From: Candidatus Pullichristensenella stercorigallinarum
GTDB taxonomy: Bacteria; Bacillota; Clostridia; Christensenellales; Aristaeellaceae
Direction: 5' to 3'
Assembly: GCA_018712945.1 (NCBI GenBank)
Contig: DVFZ01000108.1
Coordinates: forward strand, 1-62,402
Length of the DNA: 62,402 nucleotides
Positions 44,164-52,673 of this stretch are shown here, piece by piece (position 1 is the first letter of the stretch; the number at the start of each line of letters is the position of its first letter). Under the pieces are notes generated by a model, which was not told the DNA's origin, searched no databases, and was given only the letters and a program-made list of their open reading frames with translations. The position numbers were made by a program, and so were the translations under genes.

Positions 44164-44284
44164 CGATCCCACCACCAAAATCCGTCGTATTGAAGAACAG
44201 AGGCGGCGCATGGGCGCCGAAGCGGACAACGGGGCTTGCGCCTGGTCGCTGCCACGGCATCGCGCATACGCCGTCCCTTTTTGT

Positions 44285-45055
44285 TCAGATCCCTACATCC
44301 CGGTTGCAGTCCTTGGAATAGATGTAGGTGAACGGCACACGGCCGACGCCGTAAGCGCCCTGCAGGGAATATGCGCCGAACCAGACGAAATCATCTTTCT
44401 TGATGAGTTTCCACTCATCATTGCCGAAGAAGTAAGCGCCCTCGCCCTCGAGGATGTACATGCCATGCTCCTGTACATGCGTCTCGAAGAAGGGATGACA
44501 CCCGCCGGGATCGAAGGAAAGGATGTGGAAGTTCATGTCAAAGCCGATGTGCGTGGGCAGGAGATCCTTCACATGCACGTTGGCCATGTCATCGTAATCA
44601 CGGTATTCGATGTCGTTGACATTGCCGAACACCGCTTCGGCGTCATGCCCTGCGACGGGGATATAGCGCTGCTTGTAAAGCAACAGGCGCATGGGCTCGT
44701 CGCCCGTGTTCATAAACCGCAGGCCGCTTCCGGCGGGGGCGAAGGCATAGGCGCCTGCCGTCGCCGCACGCTCGTCGTCGCCCACGGCGAGCGTGCCCTG
44801 GCCGTCGATGATGTAGGCGAACGCCTCTACGCCATCCTCCGCGGCGAAGGGCCGGCTGGTGCCGCCCGTGCGCGGCTGCGCCGTGACGATATACATCACG
44901 AAGGACGCGCCGAGTTTGGGCGTCGCCAGTATGCTCACGCGGCAATCCTCGATGCCTGGCACCACGTTGTTGACCAGCCCCTCCGGCGGGATGATCGCAT
45001 AATCGCCCCGGCGGATGACCGCCCGTGTAGAAAGAATGTCGCTCGGATAACCCAT
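44285..45055 (-). CDS. allE: (S)-ureidoglycine aminohydrolase AllE
   Basis: 256 residues, two cupin domains, collinear with E. coli AllE: start MGYPSDILSTRAVIRRGDYAIIPPEGLVNNVVPGIEDC, middle LGASFVMYIVT and GFDMNFHILSFDPGGCHPFFETHVQEHGMYILEGEG, and the end FTYIYSKDCNRDVGI. The Mn-binding residues (His, Glu and Gln in ETHVQEHG) are present. It hydrolyses (S)-ureidoglycine to (S)-ureidoglycolate and ammonia. AGGTG site. Second gene of the operon. Confidence 0.96.
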   Translation of the reverse strand: MGYPSDILSTRAVIRRGDYAIIPPEGLVNNVVPGIEDCRVSILATPKLGASFVMYIVTAQPRTGGTSRPFAAEDGVEAFAYIIDGQGTLAVGDDERAATAGAYAFAPAGSGLRFMNTGDEPMRLLLYKQRYIPVAGHDAEAVFGNVNDIEYRDYDDMANVHVKDLLPTHIGFDMNFHILSFDPGGCHPFFETHVQEHGMYILEGEGAYFFGNDEWKLIKKDDFVWFGAYSLQGAYGVGRVPFTYIYSKDCNRDVGI

Positions 45056-45086
45056 GTTGCTGCACCTCCAAAATGATCGTTCTTTC

Positions 45087-46370
45087 TTACAGCTGTAAGA
45101 CCGCTATATTGCCCTGACGGACGAGCTTTGTGCCAAAAGCGGCGCTCTTGGCGATGAGGTCGTCCAATACATTGCCCGCCAGCGAGCCTTCCGCCATCGC
45201 GGGCGTGCCCTTTAGGGACCGCGGCGCCGTGAGGCGCAAATCAAGCGGGCGCGCTGAAAGCGCCGACAAATTGCCGTCCCCGTCAAAGGCAAATTCCGCC
45301 AATACGGAGCAGAAATAATCCGGGTCGTTCTCACCGAGGATGCCGCCGTTCTGCTCCCTGTAATCGAACACATCCGCCGTGCAGGCATCCGGGCCAAAGG
45401 GCGCGAATTTCCGATAGAACTCCGCGGGGGAGCGCTCGATCAATTCGCACTGGTAAATAAAATTGCCGAGGGAATAAAAGATCGGCCGCCCATGATAGAT
45501 CTCGATGCCGCGCACGACGTGCGGCCCGTGCCCGATATAGGCAGACGCGCCAAAGTCTATACAGGCATGGGCGAGCGCTTCCTCGAACGCGGCAGGCAGG
45601 TTGCGATCGCCGTCGCGGTTTTCGTGCGAGTGCACGCTGACCAGTACCACATCCGCCTGCCTGCGGGCGCGCTCGATCGAGCGGCGCAGGCGCGCGACAT
45701 CCCCTTCGTCCGCCTCTGTGCGGATCTGTGTCCCGCCTTCTTCAAAGAAGAGGCTGCCGATGCGCACGCGGCCATCCCCTTCCCTGGCCACCTGCTCCGG
45801 GTAGGCCTCCGAGAGCTTGCAGAGCGCCGCATATGTCCCGGCCGGTACGCCGAGCGTCTTTTGGTGGCCGACATAGTTGATGCCCGGGCGGCCCTGGCAG
45901 TCGCGTCGCTGTTCCCCGGCGGGGTGCCAGTCCTCATAGCTGAGGTTGAGGGCGACGATCGCCACACGGCCGTTAGGCGTGGACAGGTAACGCGGCGCTT
46001 CCGCCTCCGCCAAATCCATGCCAATGCCGGCATAGACCACCCCGGCCCTTTGGAACGCTTCGATCGTGCGCACCACGCCCGTGTGCAGCCAGTCCAAGCT
46101 GTGGTTGTTTGGCGCGGAAAAGAGGTTAAATCCCAGCCATTTCAGGTCATCCAACACCGCCGGGTCGGCAAAAACCCAGTCGCCGCCGCTGCTGCGCGAG
46201 GGATAGACGTCTGGCTCGCAGCGGTGCAACGTCGCTTCGACGTTGACCAGGGCAATGTCGTTTGCGCGGATGCGTTCGCTTATCTCCTTCATTTGGGCGT
46301 TGCCGCGCGCCAGTCGGTCGATCAGGAGAGCGTCGCCGGCGGCGCAGCAGCGGATGTTTGCAGTGTCCAT
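45087..46370 (-). CDS. CapA/PgsA-type metallophosphatase-fold protein, cytosolic
   Basis: 427 residues. The CapA family pattern is present: CAAGDALLIDR, LVNVEATLHR, WLGFNLFSAPNNHSLDWLHTGVVRTIEAFQRAGVVYAGIG, VLVSVHSHENRDGDRNLP, and ACIDFGASAYIGHGPHVVRGIEIYHGRPIFYSLGNFIYQ. These give the metal ligands (D, NxE, NNH, H, GHGPH) of a calcineurin-like fold. CapA proteins in poly-gamma-glutamate synthesis are membrane-anchored, but there is no signal or anchor here. It is the first gene of the ureide operon, in the place where an amidohydrolase would be expected; its role is unknown. Confidence 0.8.
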   Translation of the reverse strand: MDTANIRCCAAGDALLIDRLARGNAQMKEISERIRANDIALVNVEATLHRCEPDVYPSRSSGGDWVFADPAVLDDLKWLGFNLFSAPNNHSLDWLHTGVVRTIEAFQRAGVVYAGIGMDLAEAEAPRYLSTPNGRVAIVALNLSYEDWHPAGEQRRDCQGRPGINYVGHQKTLGVPAGTYAALCKLSEAYPEQVAREGDGRVRIGSLFFEEGGTQIRTEADEGDVARLRRSIERARRQADVVLVSVHSHENRDGDRNLPAAFEEALAHACIDFGASAYIGHGPHVVRGIEIYHGRPIFYSLGNFIYQCELIERSPAEFYRKFAPFGPDACTADVFDYREQNGGILGENDPDYFCSVLAEFAFDGDGNLSALSARPLDLRLTAPRSLKGTPAMAEGSLAGNVLDDLIAKSAAFGTKLVRQGNIAVLQL

Positions 46371-46516
46371 GGTGTTCCTTTCACCGCCCCAGCGCATTCA
46401 ACACCTGAACCGGGGCTTTTTTGTTTTTTGTTGGACGTTCAGGAGCGCCGTACCATTGGGCAAAGCATGTTGACGGGACTCCTTCCCACCTCAAGCGTTT
46501 TCGCAGGGATTATATT

Positions 46517-46531
46517 TTCTAAACGTTAGAA
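46517..46531. promoter_or_regulatory. ROK-type operator candidate, site 1 (TTCTAAACGTTAGAA)
   Basis: A palindrome with perfect TTCTAA/TTAGAA arms around ACG, upstream of the CapA-allE-MFS-allD-fdrA-arcC operon. Variants occur at three other transcription units of the island. Confidence 0.6.
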
Positions 46532-46576
46532 ATAATATGACCAAGCCAATGGCTTCCCCAGGCGCTTTCCGTGCTA

Positions 46577-47752
46577 TCAATCGTTGACCTGAATTTGCAC
46601 TTCCTTGCCGTGGATGACCATCTTGTACAATACATTCATCGCCGGGGAAATATATTGCAGGCGCTTCCCTTCAATGGGGCTGCATACGATCTGGCTGGCC
46701 ACAGCCTCGTCCTCGTTGCCCATATAGCGGCTGAAGCGGAATTTCAAAAGGTCATACAACAGTTTTGACTCATCGATCATGCTCCCGGAAAGGATCATGA
46801 CCGGCGGACAGAACATCACCATGAGCACCGCCATCCACTCCGAGAGCGTGTCCAGCGCCTTTTCCACCTCGATGACGCGGCCAAAAGCGCCCTGCCGATA
46901 TTGCTCCAACGCTTCAGCAAAACTCATGGAGAGCCGCCGTTCCAGGCTGCGCTTGCCCACCAGGGCGTTCAGACAGCCACGCGGGCCGCGGTCATAGGCT
47001 ACGCCGTTGGGCTCAACGACAATGTTGCCAATGTCACCGCAGAGATTATCCTTGCCGCGATATATCCTTCCGCCCGTCATCTGAGCGATATTCAGCTCGT
47101 CGCCGAGGTTCCAGACGAGGAAATCGTGATAATTGCCGCCATAGAACCCAAGGTAATAGAACGCCTTGGCGACGCCCTTGGTATAGTCGTCCACGACAAG
47201 CGGCCAGGGGTAATAATACCCCAGGATCTCTGCAAGGTTGACATCGTTCCACCCCAGGGAACAGCAATGCACGACCTTGCCCGTCTGAAAATTCGCGCCG
47301 CAAGGGACAGAGATGCCGACGCCGACAATATGCTGCCGCAGTGCATCCGGGAGCTGGGAAAGCACGCTGTCGATGGCCGCCTTGACGGCTTCGACCACTA
47401 CGGGAACAGAAGTTCCCATCAAGGGCGCCTCTGCGCGGCAAAGGATAGCGCCTGTCACATCAATACAGCTGCCCAGCACGCGGTCGCTGGTAATATTGAC
47501 GCCCACCACAAGGATGCTGTCCGAGACGACCGAAAGCATGATCGGTTGACGGCCAATATTTCCCCTGATCTGGTTGCGCTCCTCAATGAAGCCATTCTCG
47601 ATCAGCTCGCCGACCGACCGTCCAATGCTGGTGGCGCTCAACCCTGTATCTTTGACAAGGCTGGCCCGGGACACATCCTTCCCTTTGCGGATAAGATGAT
47701 AAATGGTATTCAGGTTCATATCCTTGACCGTTTCAGAATACTTCTGCCCCAC
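46577..47752 (-). CDS. ROK family transcriptional regulator (NagC/XylR-like)
   Basis: 391 residues with an N-terminal winged helix-turn-helix (LNTIYHLIRKGKDVSRASLVKDTGLSATSIGRSVGELIENGFIEE) and a ROK sugar-kinase-like domain (ILVVGVNITSDRVLGSCID, ... CGDIGNIVVEPNG ... CPPVMILSGSMI). The ROK CxCGxxGCxE zinc motif is not evident (only GPRGCLNALVG remains), and the catalytic Asp context is altered, so it is a regulator and not a kinase. Start GTG six nt after GGAGGAG; a TTG five codons earlier lies inside that site. It probably reads the TTCTAAACGTTAGAA-like sites. Confidence 0.85.
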   Translation of the reverse strand: MGQKYSETVKDMNLNTIYHLIRKGKDVSRASLVKDTGLSATSIGRSVGELIENGFIEERNQIRGNIGRQPIMLSVVSDSILVVGVNITSDRVLGSCIDVTGAILCRAEAPLMGTSVPVVVEAVKAAIDSVLSQLPDALRQHIVGVGISVPCGANFQTGKVVHCCSLGWNDVNLAEILGYYYPWPLVVDDYTKGVAKAFYYLGFYGGNYHDFLVWNLGDELNIAQMTGGRIYRGKDNLCGDIGNIVVEPNGVAYDRGPRGCLNALVGKRSLERRLSMSFAEALEQYRQGAFGRVIEVEKALDTLSEWMAVLMVMFCPPVMILSGSMIDESKLLYDLLKFRFSRYMGNEDEAVASQIVCSPIEGKRLQYISPAMNVLYKMVIHGKEVQIQVND

Positions 47753-47900
47753 AGCGTGCTCCTCCAATTCTCGCCGTATACCTTAACATTGTACCGCAAT
47801 CACCTCCCACTTGCAAGAGACCTTCGTTAATCTTCACGGTTTTATGCGTAGATATAGTAGCTTCTTCAAGCATTTTCCGGGAAGCCTTGCCGGTATTTTT

Positions 47901-48848
47901 TCAGACCTTCTTCTCTTTGTTGACAAAATACTTGTCCGAAGCGATGATGACAATGAGGATCAGGCCCTGGATGATGCTCTGGTAGTTGGTGTCCACATTG
48001 AAGAGGTTGAGGACCGTGGAGATCAGCACCATGCACAGCGTACCTGAGAGCGTACCGATAGCGCTGCCCTTGCCCCCGGCAAACGAAGCGCCGCCGATGA
48101 TGGACATGGGCAAGACCTCCATGATCGTGTTCGCGCCCAGCGTACCGTTCGCGGAGAAGAGACGCGTCATCAGGAGCACGCCGCCCAGCGCCGCCAGCGT
48201 GGAGGAAAGCACGAAGGTGATCGTGCGCGTGCGCAGGACATTCACGCCGCAGGACTTGGCGATCTCCGCGTTGCCGCCGCAGGCGTACATCTCGCGCCCA
48301 AAGCGCGTGCGCCGCAGGAACCATTCCGCCGCAAAGATCAACGCCAGGTACAGCAAAAACAACGTCGGTACCGGGCCAAGCTTTGCGTTGGCGATCATTT
48401 CAAAGGTCGCGTTGTCCAGGGGCACGGTGGTATAATCGCAGACGACCACAGCCACGCCGTTGAGGCCGATCATCATCGAGATGACCACCAGCCAGCCGTG
48501 CAGGCCGACATAGCAGACCAGGAACGCGGCGACCAGGCCGACCAGCGCGCCGGCCATCAACGCCGCCAGCAACGCCGGCCAAAGGCCGATCACCGGCGTG
48601 AGGCGGACGAAAATGCCTGCGGCCAGCGCCAGCATCGCGCCGATCGTGAGGTTGATGACGCCGGCGATGTAGCCCAACGTAAGCCCCAGCGCCACCGTCC
48701 CGTAGGGGATCATCTGACGCACGACGCTCTCGACGTTCTGCGCCGAATAGAAGTTGCTGTTGAAAATCGGCACGATGATGCATGCCAGGAGGCAAAACAG
48801 CCATACCTTGTATTTGGAGACTGCGCGTTTCAATGTCGTTGCCATCAT
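47901..48848 (-). CDS. ribose-type ABC transporter permease
   Basis: 315 residues, eight or more membrane segments, RbsC family: MIPYGTVALGLTLGYIAGVINLTIGAMLALAAGIFVRL, the EAA-like loop RRTRFGREMYACGGNAEIAKSCGVNVLRTRTITFVLSSTLAALGGVLLMTR, and IGGASFAGGKGSAIGTLSGTL. One of two different permeases encoded side by side. Two adjacent ATGs follow AGGTGGG. It is followed 148 nt later by the ROK gene on the same strand. Confidence 0.92.
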   Translation of the reverse strand: MMATTLKRAVSKYKVWLFCLLACIIVPIFNSNFYSAQNVESVVRQMIPYGTVALGLTLGYIAGVINLTIGAMLALAAGIFVRLTPVIGLWPALLAALMAGALVGLVAAFLVCYVGLHGWLVVISMMIGLNGVAVVVCDYTTVPLDNATFEMIANAKLGPVPTLFLLYLALIFAAEWFLRRTRFGREMYACGGNAEIAKSCGVNVLRTRTITFVLSSTLAALGGVLLMTRLFSANGTLGANTIMEVLPMSIIGGASFAGGKGSAIGTLSGTLCMVLISTVLNLFNVDTNYQSIIQGLILIVIIASDKYFVNKEKKV

Positions 48849-48855
48849 TCCCACC

Positions 48856-49845
48856 TCAGCTGTTTCTGGATTTGACCAGTTGCGCATAGAGCGCGAGGAT
48901 CAGCACGACGCTCTTGATGATCGTTTGGATCGTCGAATCGACGCGCATCAGGTTCATAACGTTGCTCATAACGCCCAGGCACAAAACACCGATCAGCGTA
49001 CAGATGATGCCGCTCTTGCCGTTGCCGGGGGCATTGCCACCGACGATGGTAGCGATCGCCGCGTCATTTTCAAAGCCCTTGCAGCAGGTGGCGCTGGCCG
49101 TGCCGTTGCGCGCCGTCACCGCGATACAGGCGATCGCCACGCAGATGCCGGAGATGATGAACGCATAGGCGCGGTAGTTGTGGGAGTTGATGCCGCTCAT
49201 GTAGGCCGCCGTCTTGTTGGCGCCCACCAGGTAAAACCGGCGGCCGAGTTTCGTCTTTTTGAGGATGAAGGCGCCCACGAGCATCACCGCCGCGGCCAGG
49301 AAGGCGAGGTTGGTGACGCCGAAGGTCGAGCCCCTGGCCACAGCACGATAGGTTTCTGTTGCCACAAGCGCGCTGTCCGCCGTGACCGTGCGGCCACCGC
49401 CGGTGTACACGTAAGCAAAGCCAAGGGCGATCATGGACGTGGCCAGCGTGACGATGTAGCTGTCGTTGCCGTCGCCCTTGATGAATTTGCAGACCAGGGC
49501 GTTGAACAGGCCGAAGCCCAAGCCGACCGCCAGGGCCGCGCCCACGGCGACAAGCACGCTGCCCGTGGCGTTGAGCACCGTCAGGGCCACGCAGGCGCAG
49601 GCAGAGCAAACATTGCCCTGCGAAAGGTCGAAGCCGTCGGCGATGTAACAGATCGAAAAGCCTGTCGCCAGGATGGCGTTGGTCGTGATCTGGCGCAAGA
49701 GGTTCTGTATGTTTGCCAGGGAGGTAAAGTTGTTGGCAAACAGGACGCCAAAGAGGATGATAAATACCAGGAAGCAGATATTCAGGTTCCGCTTGATGAG
49801 GACCCCGAAGCCTGCCCGTTGCTTCAAATCCCTGCTCATCTCCAT
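48856..49845 (-). CDS. ribose-type ABC transporter permease
   Basis: 329 residues, RbsC family: QITTNAILATGFSICYIADGFDLSQGNVCSACACVALTV, KKTKLGRRFYLVGANKTAAYMSGINSHNYRAYAFIISGICVAIACI, and ATIVGGNAPGNGKSGIICTLIGVLCLGVMSNVMNLM. The usual GGIDLSVG segment is changed to DGFDLSQGNVCSACAC, with an unusual run of Cys in the membrane. It differs enough from the neighbouring permease to form a heterodimer. GGTGGG site. Confidence 0.92.
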   Translation of the reverse strand: MEMSRDLKQRAGFGVLIKRNLNICFLVFIILFGVLFANNFTSLANIQNLLRQITTNAILATGFSICYIADGFDLSQGNVCSACACVALTVLNATGSVLVAVGAALAVGLGFGLFNALVCKFIKGDGNDSYIVTLATSMIALGFAYVYTGGGRTVTADSALVATETYRAVARGSTFGVTNLAFLAAAVMLVGAFILKKTKLGRRFYLVGANKTAAYMSGINSHNYRAYAFIISGICVAIACIAVTARNGTASATCCKGFENDAAIATIVGGNAPGNGKSGIICTLIGVLCLGVMSNVMNLMRVDSTIQTIIKSVVLILALYAQLVKSRNS

Positions 49846-49860
49846 ATTCTACCACCCACC

Positions 49861-51351
49861 TTAAATCGCGTTGTTGATGAAGTCCTGTTCTGTCATGGTC
49901 TCGCCATCGAATTCAGCAACGATGCGCCCCTTGTTGATGATCAACACGCGGTCGCTCATGCCGATGACCTCGGGCAGTTCCGACGAGATCATGATGACCG
50001 ATTTGCCGCTGGCCACCAGCTCGTTGATGAGCAGGTAGATCTCGTATTTCGCGCCAATGTCGATGCCCCGGGTCGGTTCATCGAAAATATAGATGTCAAC
50101 ATCCGTATTGAGCCACTTGCCAACGACGACTTTCTGCATATTGCCGCCGGAGAGGTTCTCCGTGCGCTGCTCCAGCGAGGGAGTTCGCACATCGAGCCGC
50201 TTGACCAGGCGCCCGGTGACCTCCTTTTCCCTGCGGGCGCTGAGAACGCCACGCTTCATCACAGAATCGAGGTTGCTGGCCGTGAGGTTCAGGCGCACGC
50301 TCAGCGTGCCCATCAGGCCCTCGGTCTTTCTGTCCTCGCTGAGGTAGCACAGGCCATGCCTGATCGCGCTCATGGGGGTGTTGATCTTGACTTCCTTGCC
50401 TCGGATATAGATGCGGCCGCTGTCGCGGAAATCGATACCGAACAGGCCGCGGGCGATCTCCGTGCGTCCGGCGCCGACCAGGCCGGCCAGGCCCAGCACC
50501 TCGCCCTTGCGGACGCTGAAGGAGATATCCTTGTAGACGTTCTTGTGGGAAAAATCCTCAATGCGCAACATCTCTTCCGCATCCGCGGCGAGCTTGGGGC
50601 GCTTGGGGAACTGGTCTGTGATCTCGCGGCCGACCATCTTCTCGGTGATCTGGCGCACGGTGATCTCCCCAAGCGGGGCGGTGTCGATCACCTTGCCATC
50701 GCGGATGATGGTGATGCGGTCGCAGATCTCAAAGATCTCCTCCATCTTGTGGGAAATGTAGATGACGGTCATCCCTTCCTTTTTCAGGCTGCGGATGACG
50801 TCGAAGAGCACGTCGCACTCCGCTTTCGTCAGCGTTGCGGTGGGCTCGTCCATGAGGATGATCTTCGTTTCGTCATAGGAAAGCGCGCGGGCGATCTCGA
50901 TCATCTGCTGTTGCGCCACGCTGTATGTGCCTACGAGGGACTTGGGGTCCATATCCCCCAGGCCGACCCTGGAAAGCGCTTTCCGGGTCTTTTCCTCGAG
51001 CGTCTTGCGGTCTACGACGCCGCCTTTGCAGGGCAGGCGGCCCAGGAAGATGTTCTCCGCGATCGAAATGCTGGGAATGAGGTTGAGCTCCTGGAAGATG
51101 ATGCTGATGCCTTCGGCCTTGGCCTGGTTCGGCGTCTGGACGTTGACTTCCTTGCCGTCTATGCAGATCGTACCCGTATCCCTTTTATAGTTCCCGTTGA
51201 GTATCTTCATCAGGGTCGATTTGCCCGCGCCGTTTTCTCCGGCCAGCGCGTGCACTTCGCCCCTGTAAACGTCGAAGCTGACGTCGTCCAGCGCCTTTAC
51301 GCCGGGGAAGGACTTGGATATGTTCCTGATCTCCAGGATCTTATCCTCCAT
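49861..51351 (-). CDS. ribose-type ABC transporter ATP-binding protein (two NBDs)
   Basis: 496 residues, the double-cassette RbsA/MglA type. NBD1: Walker A GENGAGKST, FQELNLIPSISIAENIFLG, YSVAQQQMIEIARAL signature, ILMDEPTATL. NBD2 (from about residue 265): degenerate Walker A GLVGAGRTE, CYLSEDRKTEGLMGTLSVRLNL, signature LSGGNMQKVVVGKWL, IFDEPTRGIDIGAK. It powers the two permeases. Start ATG after GGATG, following the binding-protein gene by 72 nt. Confidence 0.95.
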   Translation of the reverse strand: MEDKILEIRNISKSFPGVKALDDVSFDVYRGEVHALAGENGAGKSTLMKILNGNYKRDTGTICIDGKEVNVQTPNQAKAEGISIIFQELNLIPSISIAENIFLGRLPCKGGVVDRKTLEEKTRKALSRVGLGDMDPKSLVGTYSVAQQQMIEIARALSYDETKIILMDEPTATLTKAECDVLFDVIRSLKKEGMTVIYISHKMEEIFEICDRITIIRDGKVIDTAPLGEITVRQITEKMVGREITDQFPKRPKLAADAEEMLRIEDFSHKNVYKDISFSVRKGEVLGLAGLVGAGRTEIARGLFGIDFRDSGRIYIRGKEVKINTPMSAIRHGLCYLSEDRKTEGLMGTLSVRLNLTASNLDSVMKRGVLSARREKEVTGRLVKRLDVRTPSLEQRTENLSGGNMQKVVVGKWLNTDVDIYIFDEPTRGIDIGAKYEIYLLINELVASGKSVIMISSELPEVIGMSDRVLIINKGRIVAEFDGETMTEQDFINNAI

Positions 51352-51423
51352 GCTCTCACATCCTTGCGCGATTTTGAAGCGGGTATGCGGGAGAGTCCCC
51401 CGCATACCCGGGCGTTTTCCCGA

Positions 51424-52404
51424 TCAGTAGATCGCGGTGTAGTTGTCGATGGTCTCGGCGGTGTAGATCTCATTGGTGGACAGCACGAGGTGCTGATCCA
51501 TGTCGTACCAGTCCACGGCGTCCTCCAGCGGAGTGCCGTCCAGCTTGGCCTTGAGGATCTTCGCGCCGGAAACAGTGCCGACCCACGGCACACCGTCGAT
51601 GCCCGTGACGGTCAGACGGCCGTCCTTGATCATCTCGCGGGTGGTGGTGGAGCAGTCGCAAACAGCGATCATGATGTCGGTGCGGCCAGCCAGCTCACAG
51701 GCTTCCTGGACGCCCCAGCCCATCGCCTCGTTTTGCACGAAGAAGGCCTCGACCTCAGGGTTGGAGATCAGCGCATCCTCCGCGGCGGCCATGGCCTTGG
51801 AACGGTCGTCGTTCTCAATGTAGACGATGTTGATGCTGTTGATGTCAGGATGCTCCTCCAGGGCGCGGAGATAGCCGTTGGTGCGGTTGGTGATGACCAC
51901 GCGGCCCTGCGTGCCGGCGATGCAGTACACCTGGCTCTTGCCGGCTTCCTCCATCTCCGTGAAGAGGGCGTCGCCCAGCAGGTAGCCCAGCTCTTCCTCA
52001 TCCCAGTAGACATAATAGAGGTTCTCGTGGTTCTCATACTCGTCCATGTAGTCCCGGAAGGTCTCCGGCACGATGATGAGCATGCCGGCATCCAGCGCCT
52101 TCTTGATGATCGGGGCCACGGAAACGAAGTCCAGATCCTGGATGAACATGCCGTCCAATCCGGCGGTGATGGCGCTCTCAATGGCGTTCACCTGCTTCTG
52201 AACATCGTATTCAGCGCTGTACTCGTAGTGCTCCCAGCCAAACTCTTCGCAGATGTCGCGTCCGCCGGTGAGGATGGCGTTGGTGTAGTCGTCGATACCG
52301 ACCACGCAGGTGCCCCACTTGATCGTGTCCTCTTCCTCCGCGAACGCGCAGAAAGACGACAGGACCAGCAACACACAAACCAGGATCGACAGGACTCTCT
52401 TCAT
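51424..52404 (-). CDS. ribose-type substrate-binding protein
   Basis: 326 residues. A signal peptide (MKRVLSILVCVLLVLSSFCAFA, before EEEDT) precedes a type I periplasmic binding fold of the ribose/galactose class: WGTCVVGIDDYTNAILTGGRDICEEFGWEHYEYSAEYDVQKQVNAIESAITAGLDGMFIQ, GYLLGDALF, GTQGRVVITNRTNGYLRAL, and AVCDCSTTTREMIKDGRLTVTGIDG. Pocket residues cannot be assigned to a ligand. It is the first gene of the transporter operon, divergent from allB, with a candidate ROK site in its leader region. No lipobox is seen. Confidence 0.92.
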   Translation of the reverse strand: MKRVLSILVCVLLVLSSFCAFAEEEDTIKWGTCVVGIDDYTNAILTGGRDICEEFGWEHYEYSAEYDVQKQVNAIESAITAGLDGMFIQDLDFVSVAPIIKKALDAGMLIIVPETFRDYMDEYENHENLYYVYWDEEELGYLLGDALFTEMEEAGKSQVYCIAGTQGRVVITNRTNGYLRALEEHPDINSINIVYIENDDRSKAMAAAEDALISNPEVEAFFVQNEAMGWGVQEACELAGRTDIMIAVCDCSTTTREMIKDGRLTVTGIDGVPWVGTVSGAKILKAKLDGTPLEDAVDWYDMDQHLVLSTNEIYTAETIDNYTAIY

Positions 52405-52428
52405 TGATATTTCCACCTTCCTTTTAAT

Positions 52429-52443
52429 TTCTAAACTTTGGTT
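52429..52443. promoter_or_regulatory. ROK-type operator candidate, site 2
   Basis: TTCTAAACTTTGGTT matches 11 of 15 positions of the site 1 palindrome. It lies 24 nt before the substrate-binding protein start, in the divergent region shared with allB. Only the left arm is well kept. Confidence 0.4.
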
Positions 52444-52603
52444 ACTAATTAAGTACCAAAGCAAGATGCTTCTGACAAAGGCAAACTCTCATCGTGCTCA
52501 TTTCTTTGATGTAACTACTATATCATCAAATTTATTCGTTGTAAATAGTCAATTTATCTAATTTTTTATTCTAAAATTGTATAATGGCTCATTTTATTTT
52601 CTA

Positions 52604-52632
52604 TTGTTTATTTAATTTTCTTCTGGTATAAT
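52604..52632 (+). promoter_or_regulatory. allB promoter candidate
   Basis: TTGTTT-17-TATAAT, ending 41 nt before the allB start, inside an AT-rich divergent region of 269 nt. Confidence 0.5.
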
Positions 52633-52673
52633 GGAGCCACGGATTACGTATGGAAAGGACGGGAATTTAGAAT

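Noticed and set aside
48754-52407. 1217-codon open frame on the plus strand
   Set aside because: It runs antisense across four ABC transporter genes with clear motifs. Low-complexity His/Asp/Val-rich translation is typical of a shadow frame.
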